A stretch of DNA of 64,000 nt from Posidonia oceanica (taxonomy: Eukaryota > Streptophyta > Magnoliopsida > Alismatales > Posidoniaceae): positions 60,392,001-60,456,000 of the forward strand of contig JAZBRS010000074.1 in assembly GCA_037176725.1 (NCBI GenBank), in the 5' to 3' direction. Below, piece by piece: positions 21,001-34,500 of the stretch. The notes below the pieces were generated by a model. It saw only the letters and a program-made list of their open reading frames with translations, made no database searches and was not told where the DNA came from. Within the stretch, counting starts at the first letter, position 1. The number at the start of each line of letters is the position of its first letter. The translations under genes were made by a program, and so were the position numbers.

Positions 21001-23640
21001 GTTTGCACCTATCATTCCCGGCAGTCTGGTCATGTTAAGGCTTGCACTTATCAATTCGGACATCTTCCTGCTCTTGATAGGGCTAGCACGTATCATTCTT
21101 TGCGGTCCAGTCGTGATAAGGCTTGCACTTATCATTCCTGACCTCTTCCTGATCGTGATACGGCTTGCACCTACCATTCCATGTGGTCTGGTCTTGATAA
21201 GGCTTGCACTTATCATTCTTGACCACTTCCGAGTCTTGGTAGGGCTTGCACCTATCATTCTTGGCGGTCTGGTCTGGATATGGCTTGCACTAATCATTCC
21301 TGTCCACTTCCTGGTCATGGTAGGGCTTGCACCTATCATTCCTGGCTGTACGGTCCTGATAAGGCTTGCACTTAACTTTGCTGACCTCTTCCTGGTGGTG
21401 ACAGGGCTTGCACCTGTCATTCCTAGCGGTCCTGTCTTGATAACGCATGCACTTATCATTCCTGACAACTTCTAGGTCTTGATAGGGCTTGCACATATCA
21501 TTCCTGGCGGTCTGGTCTTGATTAGGCATGCAGTTATCATTCCAGACCAATTTCTGGTCATGACAGGGCTTGCACATATCATTCCTGGCGGTCCGGTCTT
21601 GACAAGGCTTGCACTTATCATTCCTGACCTCTCCCCGGTCATGGTAAGGCTTGCATCTATCATTCCCGACGGTCCGGTTGTGATATGGCGTGCACTTATA
21701 AGTCCTGACCTCTTCCAGGTCTTGATAGGGCTTGCACCTATCATTCCTGGAGTTCTGGTCTTGATAAGGCTCACACTTATCATTCCTGACATCTTCCTGG
21801 TCTTAAAAGGGCTTGCACTTATCCTTCCGGGACTCTTCCAGGTCTTGATAGGGCTTGCACCTATCATTCCTGGAGGTCTGGTCTTGATAAGGCTCCCACA
21901 TATCAATCCGGACATTTTCCTAGTCATGATAGGGCTTGCACCTATCATTCCAGGCGGTCCGGTCTTGTTAAGGCTTGCACTTAACATTCTTGACCTCTTC
22001 CTGGTCTTGATAGGACAGGCCCCTATCATTCCTGGCGGTGCGGTCCTGATAAGGCTTGCACTTATCATTCCTGACCTCTTCCAAGTCATGATAGGGCTCG
22101 CACCTATCATTCCTGGTGGTCCGGTCTTGTTGAGGCATGCACTTAACATTCCTGACCTCTTCTAGGTCTTGATAGGGCTTGCGCCTATCATTCCTAGCGG
22201 TCCGGTCTTGATAAGGCTAGCACTTATCATTCCTGACCTATTCCTGGTCTTGATAGGGATTGCACGTATCATTCCTGGCTGTCCAGTCAAGACAACGCTT
22301 GCACTTATCATTCCTGACCTCTTCCTGGTCGTGATAGGGCTTGCACCTAACATTCCTGGCGGTCCGGTCCTGATAAGGCTTGCACTTATCATTTCTGACC
22401 TCTTCCTAGTCATGACAAGGCTTGCACCTATCATTCCTGTCGTTCTGTTCATGATTTTGCTTGCACTTATCAATTCTGACCTCTTCCTAGCCATCACAGG
22501 GCTTGCACCTATCATTCCTGGCGGTCCGGTCGTGATAACGCATGTACTTTTCATTCCTGACCTCTTCCTTGTCTTGATAGGGCTTGCACTTATCATTCCT
22601 AGCGGTCCGGTCTTGATTAGGCTTGCACTTATCATTCCTGACCTATTCGTGGTCTTGACTGTGCTTGCACCTACTATTCTTGGCGGTCCGATCATGACTA
22701 GGCTTGCACTTATCGTTCTTGACCACTTCCTGGTCTAGGTAGGGCACACACCTATCATTGCTGGCAATCCGGTCTTGATAAGGCTTGCACTTATCATTCT
22801 TGACCTCTTCCTAGTCTTGATTGGGCTTGCACCTATCATACCTGGCGGTCCGGTCTTGATAAGGCTTGCACTTATCATTCCTGACCTCTTCCTGGTCTTG
22901 GTAGGACTTGCACCAATCATTCCAGGCGATCCAGTCATGATAAGGTGTGCACTTATCATTCCTGACCTCTTCCTGGTCTTGGTAGGGCATGCACCTATCA
23001 TTCCCGACGGTCCAGTCTTGGTAAGGCTAGCACTTATCATTACTGAACTCTTCTTGGTCTTGTTATGGCTTGCACCTATCATTCTTGGTGATCTAGATGG
23101 GATAAGGCTTGCACTTATCATTCAGACCTCATCCTGGTCTTGGTAGGACTCGCACCTATCGTTCCTGACGGTCCGATCGAGTGAAGGCTTGCACTTATCG
23201 TTCCTGACCTCTCCCTGGTCATGGTAGGGCTTGCATCTATCATTCTGGGCGGTCCGGTTGTGTTATGGCGTGCACTTATCAGTCCTGACCTCTTCCAGGT
23301 CTTGATAGGGCATGCACCTATCATTCCTGGAGGTCTGGTCTTGGAAAGTCTCGCACTTATCATAACTGACATCTTCCCGATTTTGAAAAGGCTTGCACTT
23401 ATCGTTCCTGACAGGGCTTGCACCTATCATTCCCAGCGGTCCGGTCATGATTTTGCTTGTACATATCATTTCTGACCTCTTCCTAGTCATGACAGGGCTT
23501 GCACCTATCATTCCTAGCGGTTTGGTCTTGATAACGCATGCACTTATCATTCCTGACCTCTTCCTTGTCTTGATAGGGCTTGCACCTATCATTCCTAGCG
23601 GTCCGGTCAAGACAATGCTTGCACTTATCGTTCTTGACCA
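18083..23640 (+). repeat. Long higher-order repeat, copy 1 (period about 7.87 kb)
   Basis: The variant order in this segment recurs 7,860-7,871 bp to the right. The retrotransposon junction 'ataacgcatgcacttatag' at 18,083 corresponds to 25,954. Later anchors are 20,452 with 28,272 (7,820) and 22,775 with 30,635 (7,860). The offset drifts by tens of bases because of small indels between copies. Confidence 0.75.
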
Positions 23641-25953
23641 CTTCCTGGTCTAGGTAGGGATCACACCTATCATTGCTGGTGGTCTGGTCATGATTAGGCT
23701 TGCACTTATCATTCCTGACCTATTTATGGTCTTGACAGAGCTTGCACCTATCATTCCTGGCGGTCCGGTCATGACAAGGCTTGCACTTATCGTTCTTGAC
23801 CACTTCCTGGTCTAGGTAGGGATCACACCTATCATTGCTGGCGGTTCGGTCTTGATAAGGCTTGCACTTATCATTCCTGACCTCTTCCTAGTCTTGATAG
23901 GGCGGGCACCTATCATACTTGGCGGTCCGATCTTGATAAGGCTTGCACTTATCATTCCTGACCTCTTCCTGGTCTTGGTAGGGCTTGCACCAATCATTCC
24001 AGGCGGTCCAGTCATGATAATGCGTGCACTAATCATTCCCGACCTCTTCCGGGTCTTGGTAGGGCATGCACCAATCATTCCTGGCGGTCCAGTCTTGGTA
24101 AGGCTTGCACTTATCGTTACTGAACTCTTCTTGGTCTTGTTATGGCTTGCACCTATCATTCCTGGTGATCCGGTTGGGATAAGGCTTGCACTTATCATTC
24201 AGACATCATCCTGGTCTTGGTAGGGCTTGCACCTTTCGTTCCAGGCGGTCCGGTCGAGATATGGCTTGCACTTATCATTCCTGACTTCTCCCCGGTCATG
24301 GTAGGGCTTGCATCTATCATTTCGGGCGGTCCGTTTGTCATAAGGTGAGCACTTATCAGTCCTGACCTCTTCTAGGTCTTGATAGGGCTTGCACCTATCA
24401 TTCCTAGAGTTCTGGTCTTGATAAGGCTGACACTTATCATTCCTGACATCTTCCTTGTCTTGAAAGGGCTTGCACTTATCATTCCAGGCCTCTTCCTGGT
24501 CATGATTGGGCTTGCACCTATCAGTCCAAGCTGTCTGGTATTGATAAGGCTTGCACTTATCATTCCTGAACTCTTCTTAGCCACTTCCTGGTCCAGATTA
24601 GGGTTGCACCTATCATTCCAGGCGGTCCGGTCATGATAAGGCTTGCCCTTATCATTCCTTACCTCTTCCTGGCCTCTTCCGGGTCTTGATTGGGCTTGGA
24701 CCAATCATTCCTGGTGGTCCGGTCTTCATAAGGCTTGCACATATCTTTCTTGACCACTTCCTAGTCTTGGTAGGGCTTACACCAATCATTCCTAACGGTC
24801 CGGTCTTGATACGGCTTGCACTTATCATTCCTGACCTCTTCCAAGTCTTGATTAGGTTTGCACGTATCGTTCCTGGCGGTCCGGTCTTGATAAGGCTTGC
24901 ACTTATCATTCCTGACATCTTCTTGGTCTTGGTAGGGCTTGCAGCTTTCATTACAGGCGGTCCAGTCTTGATAAGGCTTGCGCTTATCATTCCTGACCTC
25001 TTCCTGCTCTTGGTAGGGCTTGCTCCACGCAATCCAGGCTTTCCGGACTTGATAAGGCTTGCACTTATCATTCCTGTCCTTTTCCTGGACTTGATAGGGC
25101 TTGCACCTATCAGTCCTGGCGGGCCTGTCTTGATAAGGCTTGCATATATCAATCCAGACCTCTTCTTGGTCAAGATAGGGCTAGCACCTCTCATTCCTGG
25201 CGGTCCGGTCTTGATAAGGCTTGCTCTTATCATTACTGACCACGTCCTGGCCCCTTCCTAGTCGGGATTGGGCTTGCAACTATCATTCCGAGTGGTCCGA
25301 TCTTGATAAGGCTTGCAATTATCATTCCTGACCTCTTCCTGGTCTTGATAGGGCTTACACCTATCTTTCCTGGTGGTCCGATCTCGATAAGGCATGCACA
25401 TATCATTCCTGACCTCTTCCTGGTCATGACACGGCTAGCTCCTCTCATTCCTGGCGGTTCGGTCTTGATAAGGCTTGCACTTATCATTCCTGACCTCTTC
25501 CTGGTCATGGTTGGGCTTGCTCCAATCATTCCTGGCGGTCCGGTCTTGATATGGCTTGCACTTATCATTCCTTGCTTCTTCCGGGTCATGATAGGGCGTG
25601 CACCTATCATTCCATCCGGTCCGGTCTTGATATGGCCTGCACTTATCTTTCCTGACCTCTTCTAGGTCTTGATAGGGCTTGCACCTATCATTCCAGGCGG
25701 TCCAGTCTTGATAAGGCTTGCACTTATCGGTCCTGACCTCATTCTGGTCTTGATAGGGCTGGCACCTATCATTCCTGGCGGTTCGATCTTCATGAGGCTT
25801 GCACTTATCCTTCCGGTCCTTTTCCTGGTCTTGATAGGGCCGGCACCTATCATTCCTGGCGGTCCAGTCCTGATGAGGCTTGCACTTATCTTTTCTGACC
25901 ACTTCCTAGCCATTACAGGGCTTGCACCTATCATTCCAGGTGGTCCTGTCTTG

Positions 25954-28900
25954 ATAACGCATGCACTTATAGTTCCTGACCTCTTCCTGGTCTTGATTGG
26001 GCATGCACCTATCATTCCTGGCCGTCCGATCTTGATTAGGCATGCACTTATCATTCCAGACATATTCCCGGTCTTGACAGGGCTTGCACCTATCAGTCCG
26101 GGTGGTCCGGTCTTGACAAGGCATGCACTTATCATTCCTAACCACTTCCAGGTCATGGTAGGACTCACACCTATCATTGCTGGCTGTCAGGTCATGATAT
26201 GGCTTGCACTTATCATTCCTGACCTCTTCCAAGTCTTGATAGGGCTAGCACCTACCATACCTGGCGGTCCTGTCTTGATAAGGCTTGCACTTATCATTCC
26301 TGACCACTTCCCGGTCTTCGTACGGCTTGCACCAATCATTCCTGGCGGTCCAGTCATGAGAAGGCTTGCACTTATCATTCCTGACCTCTTCCTGGTCTTG
26401 GTAGGGCATGCACCAATCATTCCTAGCGGTCCAGTCTTGGTAAGGCTTGCACTTATCATTCCTGAACTCTTCTTGGTCTTGTTAGGGCTTGCACCTATCA
26501 TTCCTGGTGATCCGGTCTTCATATGGCTTGCACCTATCATTCAGACCTCATCCTGGTCTTGGTAGGGCTTGCACCTATCATTCCTGGCGGTCCGGTCGTG
26601 ATAAGGCATGCACTAATCATTCCTGACCTCTCCCTGGTCATGGTAGGGCTTGCATCTATCATCCGGGCGGTCAGGTAGTGATAAGACTTGCACTTATCAT
26701 TCCAGACCTCGTCCTTGTCTAGGTAGGGCTTGCACCTATCATTCTTGGAGGTCTGGTTTTGATAAGGCTCCCACTTATCATTCCAGACATCTTCCCGGTC
26801 TTGAAATGGCTTGCACTTATCATTCTAGGTGTCATCTTGGTCTTGATATTGCTTTCACCTATCAGTCCAGGCTGGCCGGTCTTGATAAGGCTTGTACTTA
26901 TCATTCCAGAACTCTTCCTAGACACTTCCTAGTCTAAATAGTGGTTGCACCTATCATTCCTGGCGGTCCGGTCATGATAAGGCTTGCACTTATCATTCCT
27001 GACCACTTCCTGGCCACTTCCTGGTCTTGATTAGGCTTGCACCTATCATTCCTTGTGGTCCGGTCTTGATCAGGCTTGCACTAATCATTCCTGACCTCCT
27101 CCTGGTCTTGGTAGCGCTTACACCAATCATTCCTGGTGGTCCGGTCTTGATATGGCATGCACATATCATTCTTGACCACTTCCTAGACATGATAGGGCAA
27201 GCACCTCTCATTTCTGGCGGTTCGGTCATGATACGGCTTGCACTTACCATTCCTGACCTCTTCCTGGCCATGGTAGGCCTTCCACCTATCATTCCTAGCG
27301 GTCCGGTCTTGATATGGCTTGTACTTATCATTCCTGGCCTCTTACGGGTCTTCATAGGGCTTGCACCTATAATTCTAGGCAGTCCGGTCTTGATAAGGCT
27401 TGCAGTTATCATTCCTGACCTCTTCTAAGTCTTGATAGGGCTTGCACCTATCATTCCAGGAGGTCCGGTATTGCTAAGGCTTGCACTTATCATTCCTGAC
27501 CTCTTCCAGGTCTTGATAGGGCTTGCACCTATCTTTCCTGGTGGTCCGGTCATGATAAGGCTTACCCTTATCATTCCTGATCTCTTCCTGGTCTTGATAG
27601 GTCATGCACCTTTCATTCCTGGCGGTCAGGTCCTGATAAGGCTTGCACTTATCAATCCTGACCTCTTCCTAGTCATGACAGGGCTTGGACCTATCATTCC
27701 TGGTGGTCCGATCTTGATAAGGCATGCACTTATCATTCCTGACCTTCTCCTGGTCTTGATAGGGCTTGCACCTATCAATCCTGGCGGACCGGTCTCAATA
27801 AGGCCAGCACTTATCATTCCTGACCTATTCCTAGTCTTGACTGGGCTTGCACCTATTATTCCTAGTCTTGGTGGGGCTCACACCAATCATTGCTGGCAGT
27901 CCGGTCATGACTAGGCTTGCACATATCATTCCCGACCTCTTCCTTGTCATGATAGGACTTGCACCAATCGTACCTAGCGGTCCGGTCTTGATAAGGCTTA
28001 CACTTATCAATGCAGACCACTTCCTGGTCTTGGTAGGGCTTGCACCAGTCATTCCTGGCAGTCCAGTCATGATAAGGCTTGCACTTATCATTCCTGACCA
28101 CGTCTTGGTCTTGGTAGGGCATGCACCATTCATTCCTAGCGGTCCAGTCTTGGTAGGGCTTGGACTTATCATTCCTGAACTCTTCTTGGTCTTGATAGGG
28201 CTTGCACCTATCATTCCTGGCTATCCGATCTTGATAAGGCTTGCACTTATCATTCACACGTCTTCCTGGTCTTGGTAGGGCTTGCACCTATCATTCCTGG
28301 CGGTCCGGTCTTGATAAGGCTTGCACTTATCATTCCTGACCACTCCCGGGTCATGGTAGGGCTTGCATCTATCATTACGGGCGGTCTGGTGGTGATAAGG
28401 CTTGCACTTATAATTCCTGACCTCTTCCAGGTCTTGATAGGGCTTGCACCAATCGTTCCTGGTAGTCTGGTCTTTATAAGGCTCGCACTTATCATTCGAG
28501 ATCTCTTCCCGGTCTTGGAAAGGCTTGCACTTATCATTCCAGGCCTCTTCCGGGTCATGAACTGGCTTGCACTTATCCTTCCTGAACTCTTCCTAGCCTC
28601 TTCCTGGTCTTGATAGGGTTTGCACCTATCATTCCTGGAGGTCCGATCTTGATAGGGCTTGCACTTATCATTACTGACCTCTTCATGGTTTTGATAGGGC
28701 TTGCACCTATCATTCCAGGCTGTCCGGTCGTGACAAGCCTTGCACTTATCAATCCTAACCTCTTCCTAGTCTTGGTAGGGCTTGCACCTATCATTCTTGG
28801 CGGTCTGGTCGTGATATGGCTCACACTTATTAGTCTTGACCTCATCCTGGTCTTGATAGGGTTTGCACCTATCATTCCTGGCAGTCTGGTCATGATAAGG

Positions 28901-31500
28901 CTTGCACTTATCAATCCGGACATCTTCCTGCTCTTGATAGGACTAGCACGTATCATTCTTGGAGGTCCAGTCGTGATAAGGCTTGCACTTATCATTCCTG
29001 ACCTCTTCCTGGTAAAGATACGGCTTGCACCTACAATTCCATGTGGTCCTGTCTTGATAAGGCTTGCACTTATCATTCTTGACCACTTCCGAGTCTTAGT
29101 AGGGCTTGCACCTACCATTCTTGGTGGTCTGGTCTGGATATGGCGTGCACTAATCATTCCTACCCACTTCCTGGTCTTGGTAGGGCTTGCACCTATCATT
29201 CCTGGCGGTACGGTCCTGATAAGGCTTGCACTTAACTTTGCTAACCTTTTCCAGGTCGTGACAGGGCTTGCGCCTGTCATTCCTGGCGGTCCTGTCTTGA
29301 TAACGCATGCACTTATCGTTCCTGACCTCTTCCAGGTGTTGATAGGGCTTGCACATATCATTCCTGGCGGTCTGGTCTTGATTAGGCATGCACTTATCAT
29401 TCCAGACCTATTTCTGGTCATGACAGGGCTTGCGCCTATCGTTCCTGGCGGTCCGCTCTTGACAAGGCTCGCACTTATCATTCCTGACCTCTCCCCGGTC
29501 TTGGTAGGGCCTGCATCTATCATTCCCAATGGTCCGGTTGAGATATGGCATGCACTTATAAGTCTTGACCTCTTCCAGGTCTTGATAGGGCTTGCACCTA
29601 TCATTCCTGGAGTTCTGGTCTTGATACGGCTCACACTTATCATTCCTGACATCTTCCTAGTCTTAAAAGGGCTTGCTCTTATCATTCCAGGCCTCTTCCA
29701 GGTCTTGATAGGGCTTGCACCTATCATTCCTGGAGGTCTGGTCTTGATAAGGCTCCCACATATCAATCCGGACCTTTTCCCAGTCATGATAGGGCTTGCA
29801 CCTATCATTCCTGGCGGTCTGGTCTTGATAAGGCTTGCACTTAACATTCTTGACCTCTACCTGGACTTGATAGGGCATGCCCCTATCATTCCTGGCGGTC
29901 CGGTCCTGATAAGGCTTGCACTTATCATTCCTGACCTCTTCCAAGTCATGACAGGGCTCGCATCTATCATTCCTGGTGATCCGGTCTTGATAAGGCTTGC
30001 ACTTAACATTCCTGACCTCTTCTAGGTCTTGATAGGGCTTGCGCCTATCATTCCTGGCGGTCCGGCCATGATAAGGCTAGCACTTATCATTCCTGACCTA
30101 TTCCTGGTCTAGATAGGGCTTGCACGTATCATTCCTGGCTGTCCGGTCAAGACAACGCTTGCACTTATCATTCCTGACCTCTTCCTGGTCGTGATAGGGC
30201 TTGCACCAATCATTCCTGGCGGTCTGGTCCTGATAAGGCTTGCACTTATCATTTCTGACCTCTTCCTAGTCATGACAAGGCTTGCACCTATCATTCCTGT
30301 CGTTCTGGTCATGATTTTGCTTGCACTTATCAATTCTGACCACTTCCTAGCCATCACAGGGCTTGCACCTATCATTCCTGGCGGTCCGGTCTTGATAACG
30401 CATGTACTTTTCATTCCTGACCTCTTCCTAGTCTTGATAGGGCTTGCACCTATCATTCCTAGCGGTCCGGTCTTGATTAGGCTTGCACTTATCATTCCTG
30501 ACCAGTTCGTGGTCTTGACTGGGCTTGCACCTACCATTCCTGGCGGTCCGATCATGACTAGGCTTGCACTTATCGTTCTTGACCACTTCCTCGTCTAGGT
30601 AGGGCACACACCTATCATTGCTGGCGGTCCGGTCTTGATAAGGCTTGCACTTATCATTCTTGAGCTCTTCCTAGTCTTGATAGGGCTTGCACCTATCATA
30701 CCTGGCGGTCCGGTCTTGATAAGGCTTGCACTTATCATTCCTGACCTCTTCCTGGTCTTGGTAGGACCTGCACCAATCATTCCAGGCGATCCAGTCATGA
30801 TAAGGCGTGCACATATCATTCCTGACCTCTTCCTGGTCTTGGTAGGGCATGCACCTATCATTCCCGGCGGTCCAGTCTTGGTAAGGCTAGCACTTATCAA
30901 TACTGAACTCTTCTTGGTCTTGTTATGACTTGCACCTATCATTCCTGGTGATCCTGATGGGATAAGGCTTGCATTTATCATTCAGACCTCATCCTGGTCT
31001 TGGTAGGACTCGCACCTATCGTTCCTGGCAGTCCGGTCGATTTAAGGCTTGCACTTATCATTCCTGACCTCTCCCTGGTCATGGTAGGGCTTGCATCTAT
31101 CATTCTGGGCGGTTCGGTAGTGTTATGGCGTGCTCTTATCGGTCCTGACCTCTTCCAGGTCTTGATAGGGCTTGCACCTATCATTCCAGGAGGTCTGGTC
31201 TTGGAAAGTCTCGCACTCATCATTCCTGACATCTTCCCGATTTTGAAAAGGCTTCCACTTATCGTTCCTAACAGGGCTTGCACCTATCATTCCTAGCGGT
31301 TCGGTCATGATTTTGCTTGCACATATCATTTCAGACCTCTTCCTAGTCATGACAGGGCTTGCACCTATCATTCCTGGCGGCCTGGTCTTGATAACACAAG
31401 CACTTATCATTCCTGACCTCTTCCTTGACTTGATAGGGCATGCACCTAACATTCCTAGCGGTCCGGTCTTGATATGGCTTGCACCTATCAGTCCAGGCGT
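25954..31500 (+). repeat. Long higher-order repeat, copy 2
   Basis: This matches 18,083-23,640 unit by unit, including shared oddities such as the half-unit with 'tctttataagg' and the 'gatttttgaaaagg'-like units near 31,240. Past about 31,500 the order diverges from copy 1. Confidence 0.75.
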
Positions 31501-31599
31501 TCCGGTCTTGATGAGGCTTGCACTTATCATTCCGGAACTCTTCCTAGCCTCTTCCTGGTCAAGATAGGGGTTGCACCTATCATTCCTGGCGGTCCGGTC

Positions 31600-34500
31600 A
31601 TGATAAGGCATGCACTTATCATTCCTGACCTCTTCCAGGTCTTGGTAGGGATTGCACCTTTCATTCCTAGCGGTCCGGTATTGATAAGGCTTGCACTTAT
31701 CATTCTTGACCTCTTGCTGGTCATGGTTGGGCATGCACCGATCATTCCTGGCGGTCCGATCTTGATATGGCTTGCTCTTATCATTCCTTGCCTCCGTCGG
31801 GTCTTGATAGGGCTTGCACCTATCATTCCAACCGATCCAGTCATGATATGGCTTGCACTTATCATTCCTGACCTCTTCCATGTCTTGATAGGGCTTGCAC
31901 CTATCATTCCTGGCACTCCGATCATGATAAGGCATGCACTTATCAATCCTGACTTCTTCCTGGTCTTGATAGGGCTTGCACCTATCATTCCTAGCGGTCC
32001 GGTCTTGATATGGCTAGCACGTATCATTCCTAACCTCTTCTGGGTCTTGATAGGGCTTGCACCTATCATTCCTAGCGGTCCGGTCCTAATAAGGCTTGCA
32101 CTTATCATTTCTGTCCTCTTCCTAGTCATGACAGGGCTTGCACCTATCATTCCTGGCGGTCCAGTCATCATACCGCATGCACTTATCGTTCCTGACCTCT
32201 TCCTGGTCTTGATTGGGCTTGCTCCTATCATTCCTAGCGGTCTGGTCTTGATTAGGCTTGCACTTATAATTCCAGACCAATTCTCAGTCTTGACAAGGCA
32301 TGCAGCTATCATTCTTGGCGGTCCGGTCTTGACAAGGCTTGCACTTATCATTCTTGACCCCTTCCTGGTCTTGGTATGGGTCACACGTATCATTGCTGGC
32401 GGTACGGTCATGATATGGCTTGCACTTATCATTCCATACCTCTTCCTAGTCTTGATGGGGCTTGCAGCTTTCATTCCTGGCGGTCCGGTATTGATAAGGC
32501 TTGCACTTAACATTCTTGACCTCTTGCTGGTCTTGGTAGGGCTTGCACCAATCATTCCTGGCAGTCCAGTCGTGATGAGGCTTGTACTTATCATTCCTGA
32601 CCTCTTCCAGGTCATGGTAGGGCATGCACCAATCATTCCAGGCGGTCTAGTCTTGGTAAGGCTTGCACTTATCATTGCTAAACTCATCTCGGTCTTGTTA
32701 GGGCTAGCACCTATCATTCCTAGCGATCAGGACTTGATAAGGCTTGCACTTATCATTCAGACCTCATCCTGGTCTTGGTAGGGCGTGCACCTATCATGCC
32801 TAGCGGTCCGGTCGTGATAAGGCTTGCACTTATCATTCCTAACCTCTCCCTAGTCACGGTAGGGCTTGAATCTATCATCCTGGTGGTCTGGTTGTGATAA
32901 GGCTTGCACATATCATTCCTAACCTCGTCCTGGTCTTGGTAGGGCTTGCACTTATCATTCCTGGAGGTCTGGTCTTAATAAGGCTCCCACTTATCATTCC
33001 TGACATCTTCTCGGTCTTGAAAAGGCTTGCACATATCATTCCTGGCCTCTTCCCGGTCTTGATAAGGCATGCACATATCATTCTGAACTCTTCCTAGCCT
33101 CTTCCTGGTCTAGTTAGGGGTTGCACCTATCATTCCTGGCGGTCCGGTCATGATGAGGCTTGCATTTATCATTCCTGACCTCTTCCGGGTCTTGATTAGG
33201 CTTGCACCTACCATTCCTAGTGGTCCGGTCTTGATAAGGCTTGCACTTATCATTCCTGACCTCTTCCTGGTCTTGGTGGGGCTTACACCTATCATTCCAG
33301 CGGTTCGGTCTTGATAAGGCATGCACATATCATTCCTGATGTCTTCCTGGTCATGATAGGGCTGGCACTTCTCATTCCCGACGGTCCAGTCTTGATACGG
33401 CTTGCACTTATGAATCTTGGCCTCTTCAAGGTCATGGTAGGGCTAGCACCTATCATTCCTAGCGGTCCGGTCATGATATGGCTTGCACTTATCATTCTCG
33501 GCCTCCTCTAGGCCTTGATAGGGCTTGCACCAATCATTCCCGGTGGTCTGGTCTTGATAAGGCTAGCACTTATCATACCTGACCTCTTCTAGGTCTTGAT
33601 AGGGCTTGCACCTATCAGTCCAAGCGGTCCAGTCATGATAAGGCTTGCACTTATCACTCCTGAACTCTTCCAAGCCTCTTCCTGGACTAGATAGGGGTTG
33701 CACCTATCATTCCGGGCGGTCCGGTCGTGATAAAGCTTGCACATATCATTCCTGACCTCTTCCAGGTCTTGATGGGCCTTGCACCTATCAATCCTAGCAG
33801 TCTGGTCCTGATAAGGCTTGCACTTATCATTCCTGACCACTTCTTGGTCTTGGTAGGGCATGCACCAATCATTCCTGGCGGTCCAGTCTTGGTAGGGCTT
33901 GCATTTATCATTCCTGAACTCTTCTTGGTCTTGATAGGGCTTGCACCTATCATTCCTGGAGATCCGAAATTGATATGGCTTGCTCTTATCATTCAGACTT
34001 CTTCCTGGTCTTGGTGGGGTTGCACCAATCATTCCAGACCTCTCCCTGCTCATCGTAGGGCTTGCATCTCTCATTCCAGGCGGTCCGGTAGTGATAAGGC
34101 TTGCACTTATAATTCCCGACCTCTTCCAGGTCTTGATAAGACTCGCACCAATCGTTCCTGCTGGTCTGGTCTTGGTAAGGCTCGCACTTAACATTCCTGA
34201 TCTCTTCCCAGTCTTGAAAAGGCCTGCACCTATCATTCCAGGCCTCTTCCTGGTCTTGATAGGGCTTGCACCTATCAGTCCAGGCGGTCCGGTCTTGATA
34301 AGGCTTGCATTTATCATTCCTGAACTATTCCTAGCCTCTTCCTGGTCTAGATAGGGGTTGCACCTATCATTCTTGGCGGTCTGGTCTTGATAAGCCTTGC
34401 ACTTTTCATTCCTGACCTCTTCCAGGCCTCTTCCTGGTCTTGATTGGGCATGCACCTATCATTCTTGGTGGTCCGGTCTTGATAAGGCGTGCATTTAACA

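Noticed and set aside
28610..30025. 471-codon plus-strand frame and similar long frames in the array
   Set aside because: Open frames appear on both strands because the unit is 81 bp. They have no start context, no domain, and stop wherever an off-register indel occurs.
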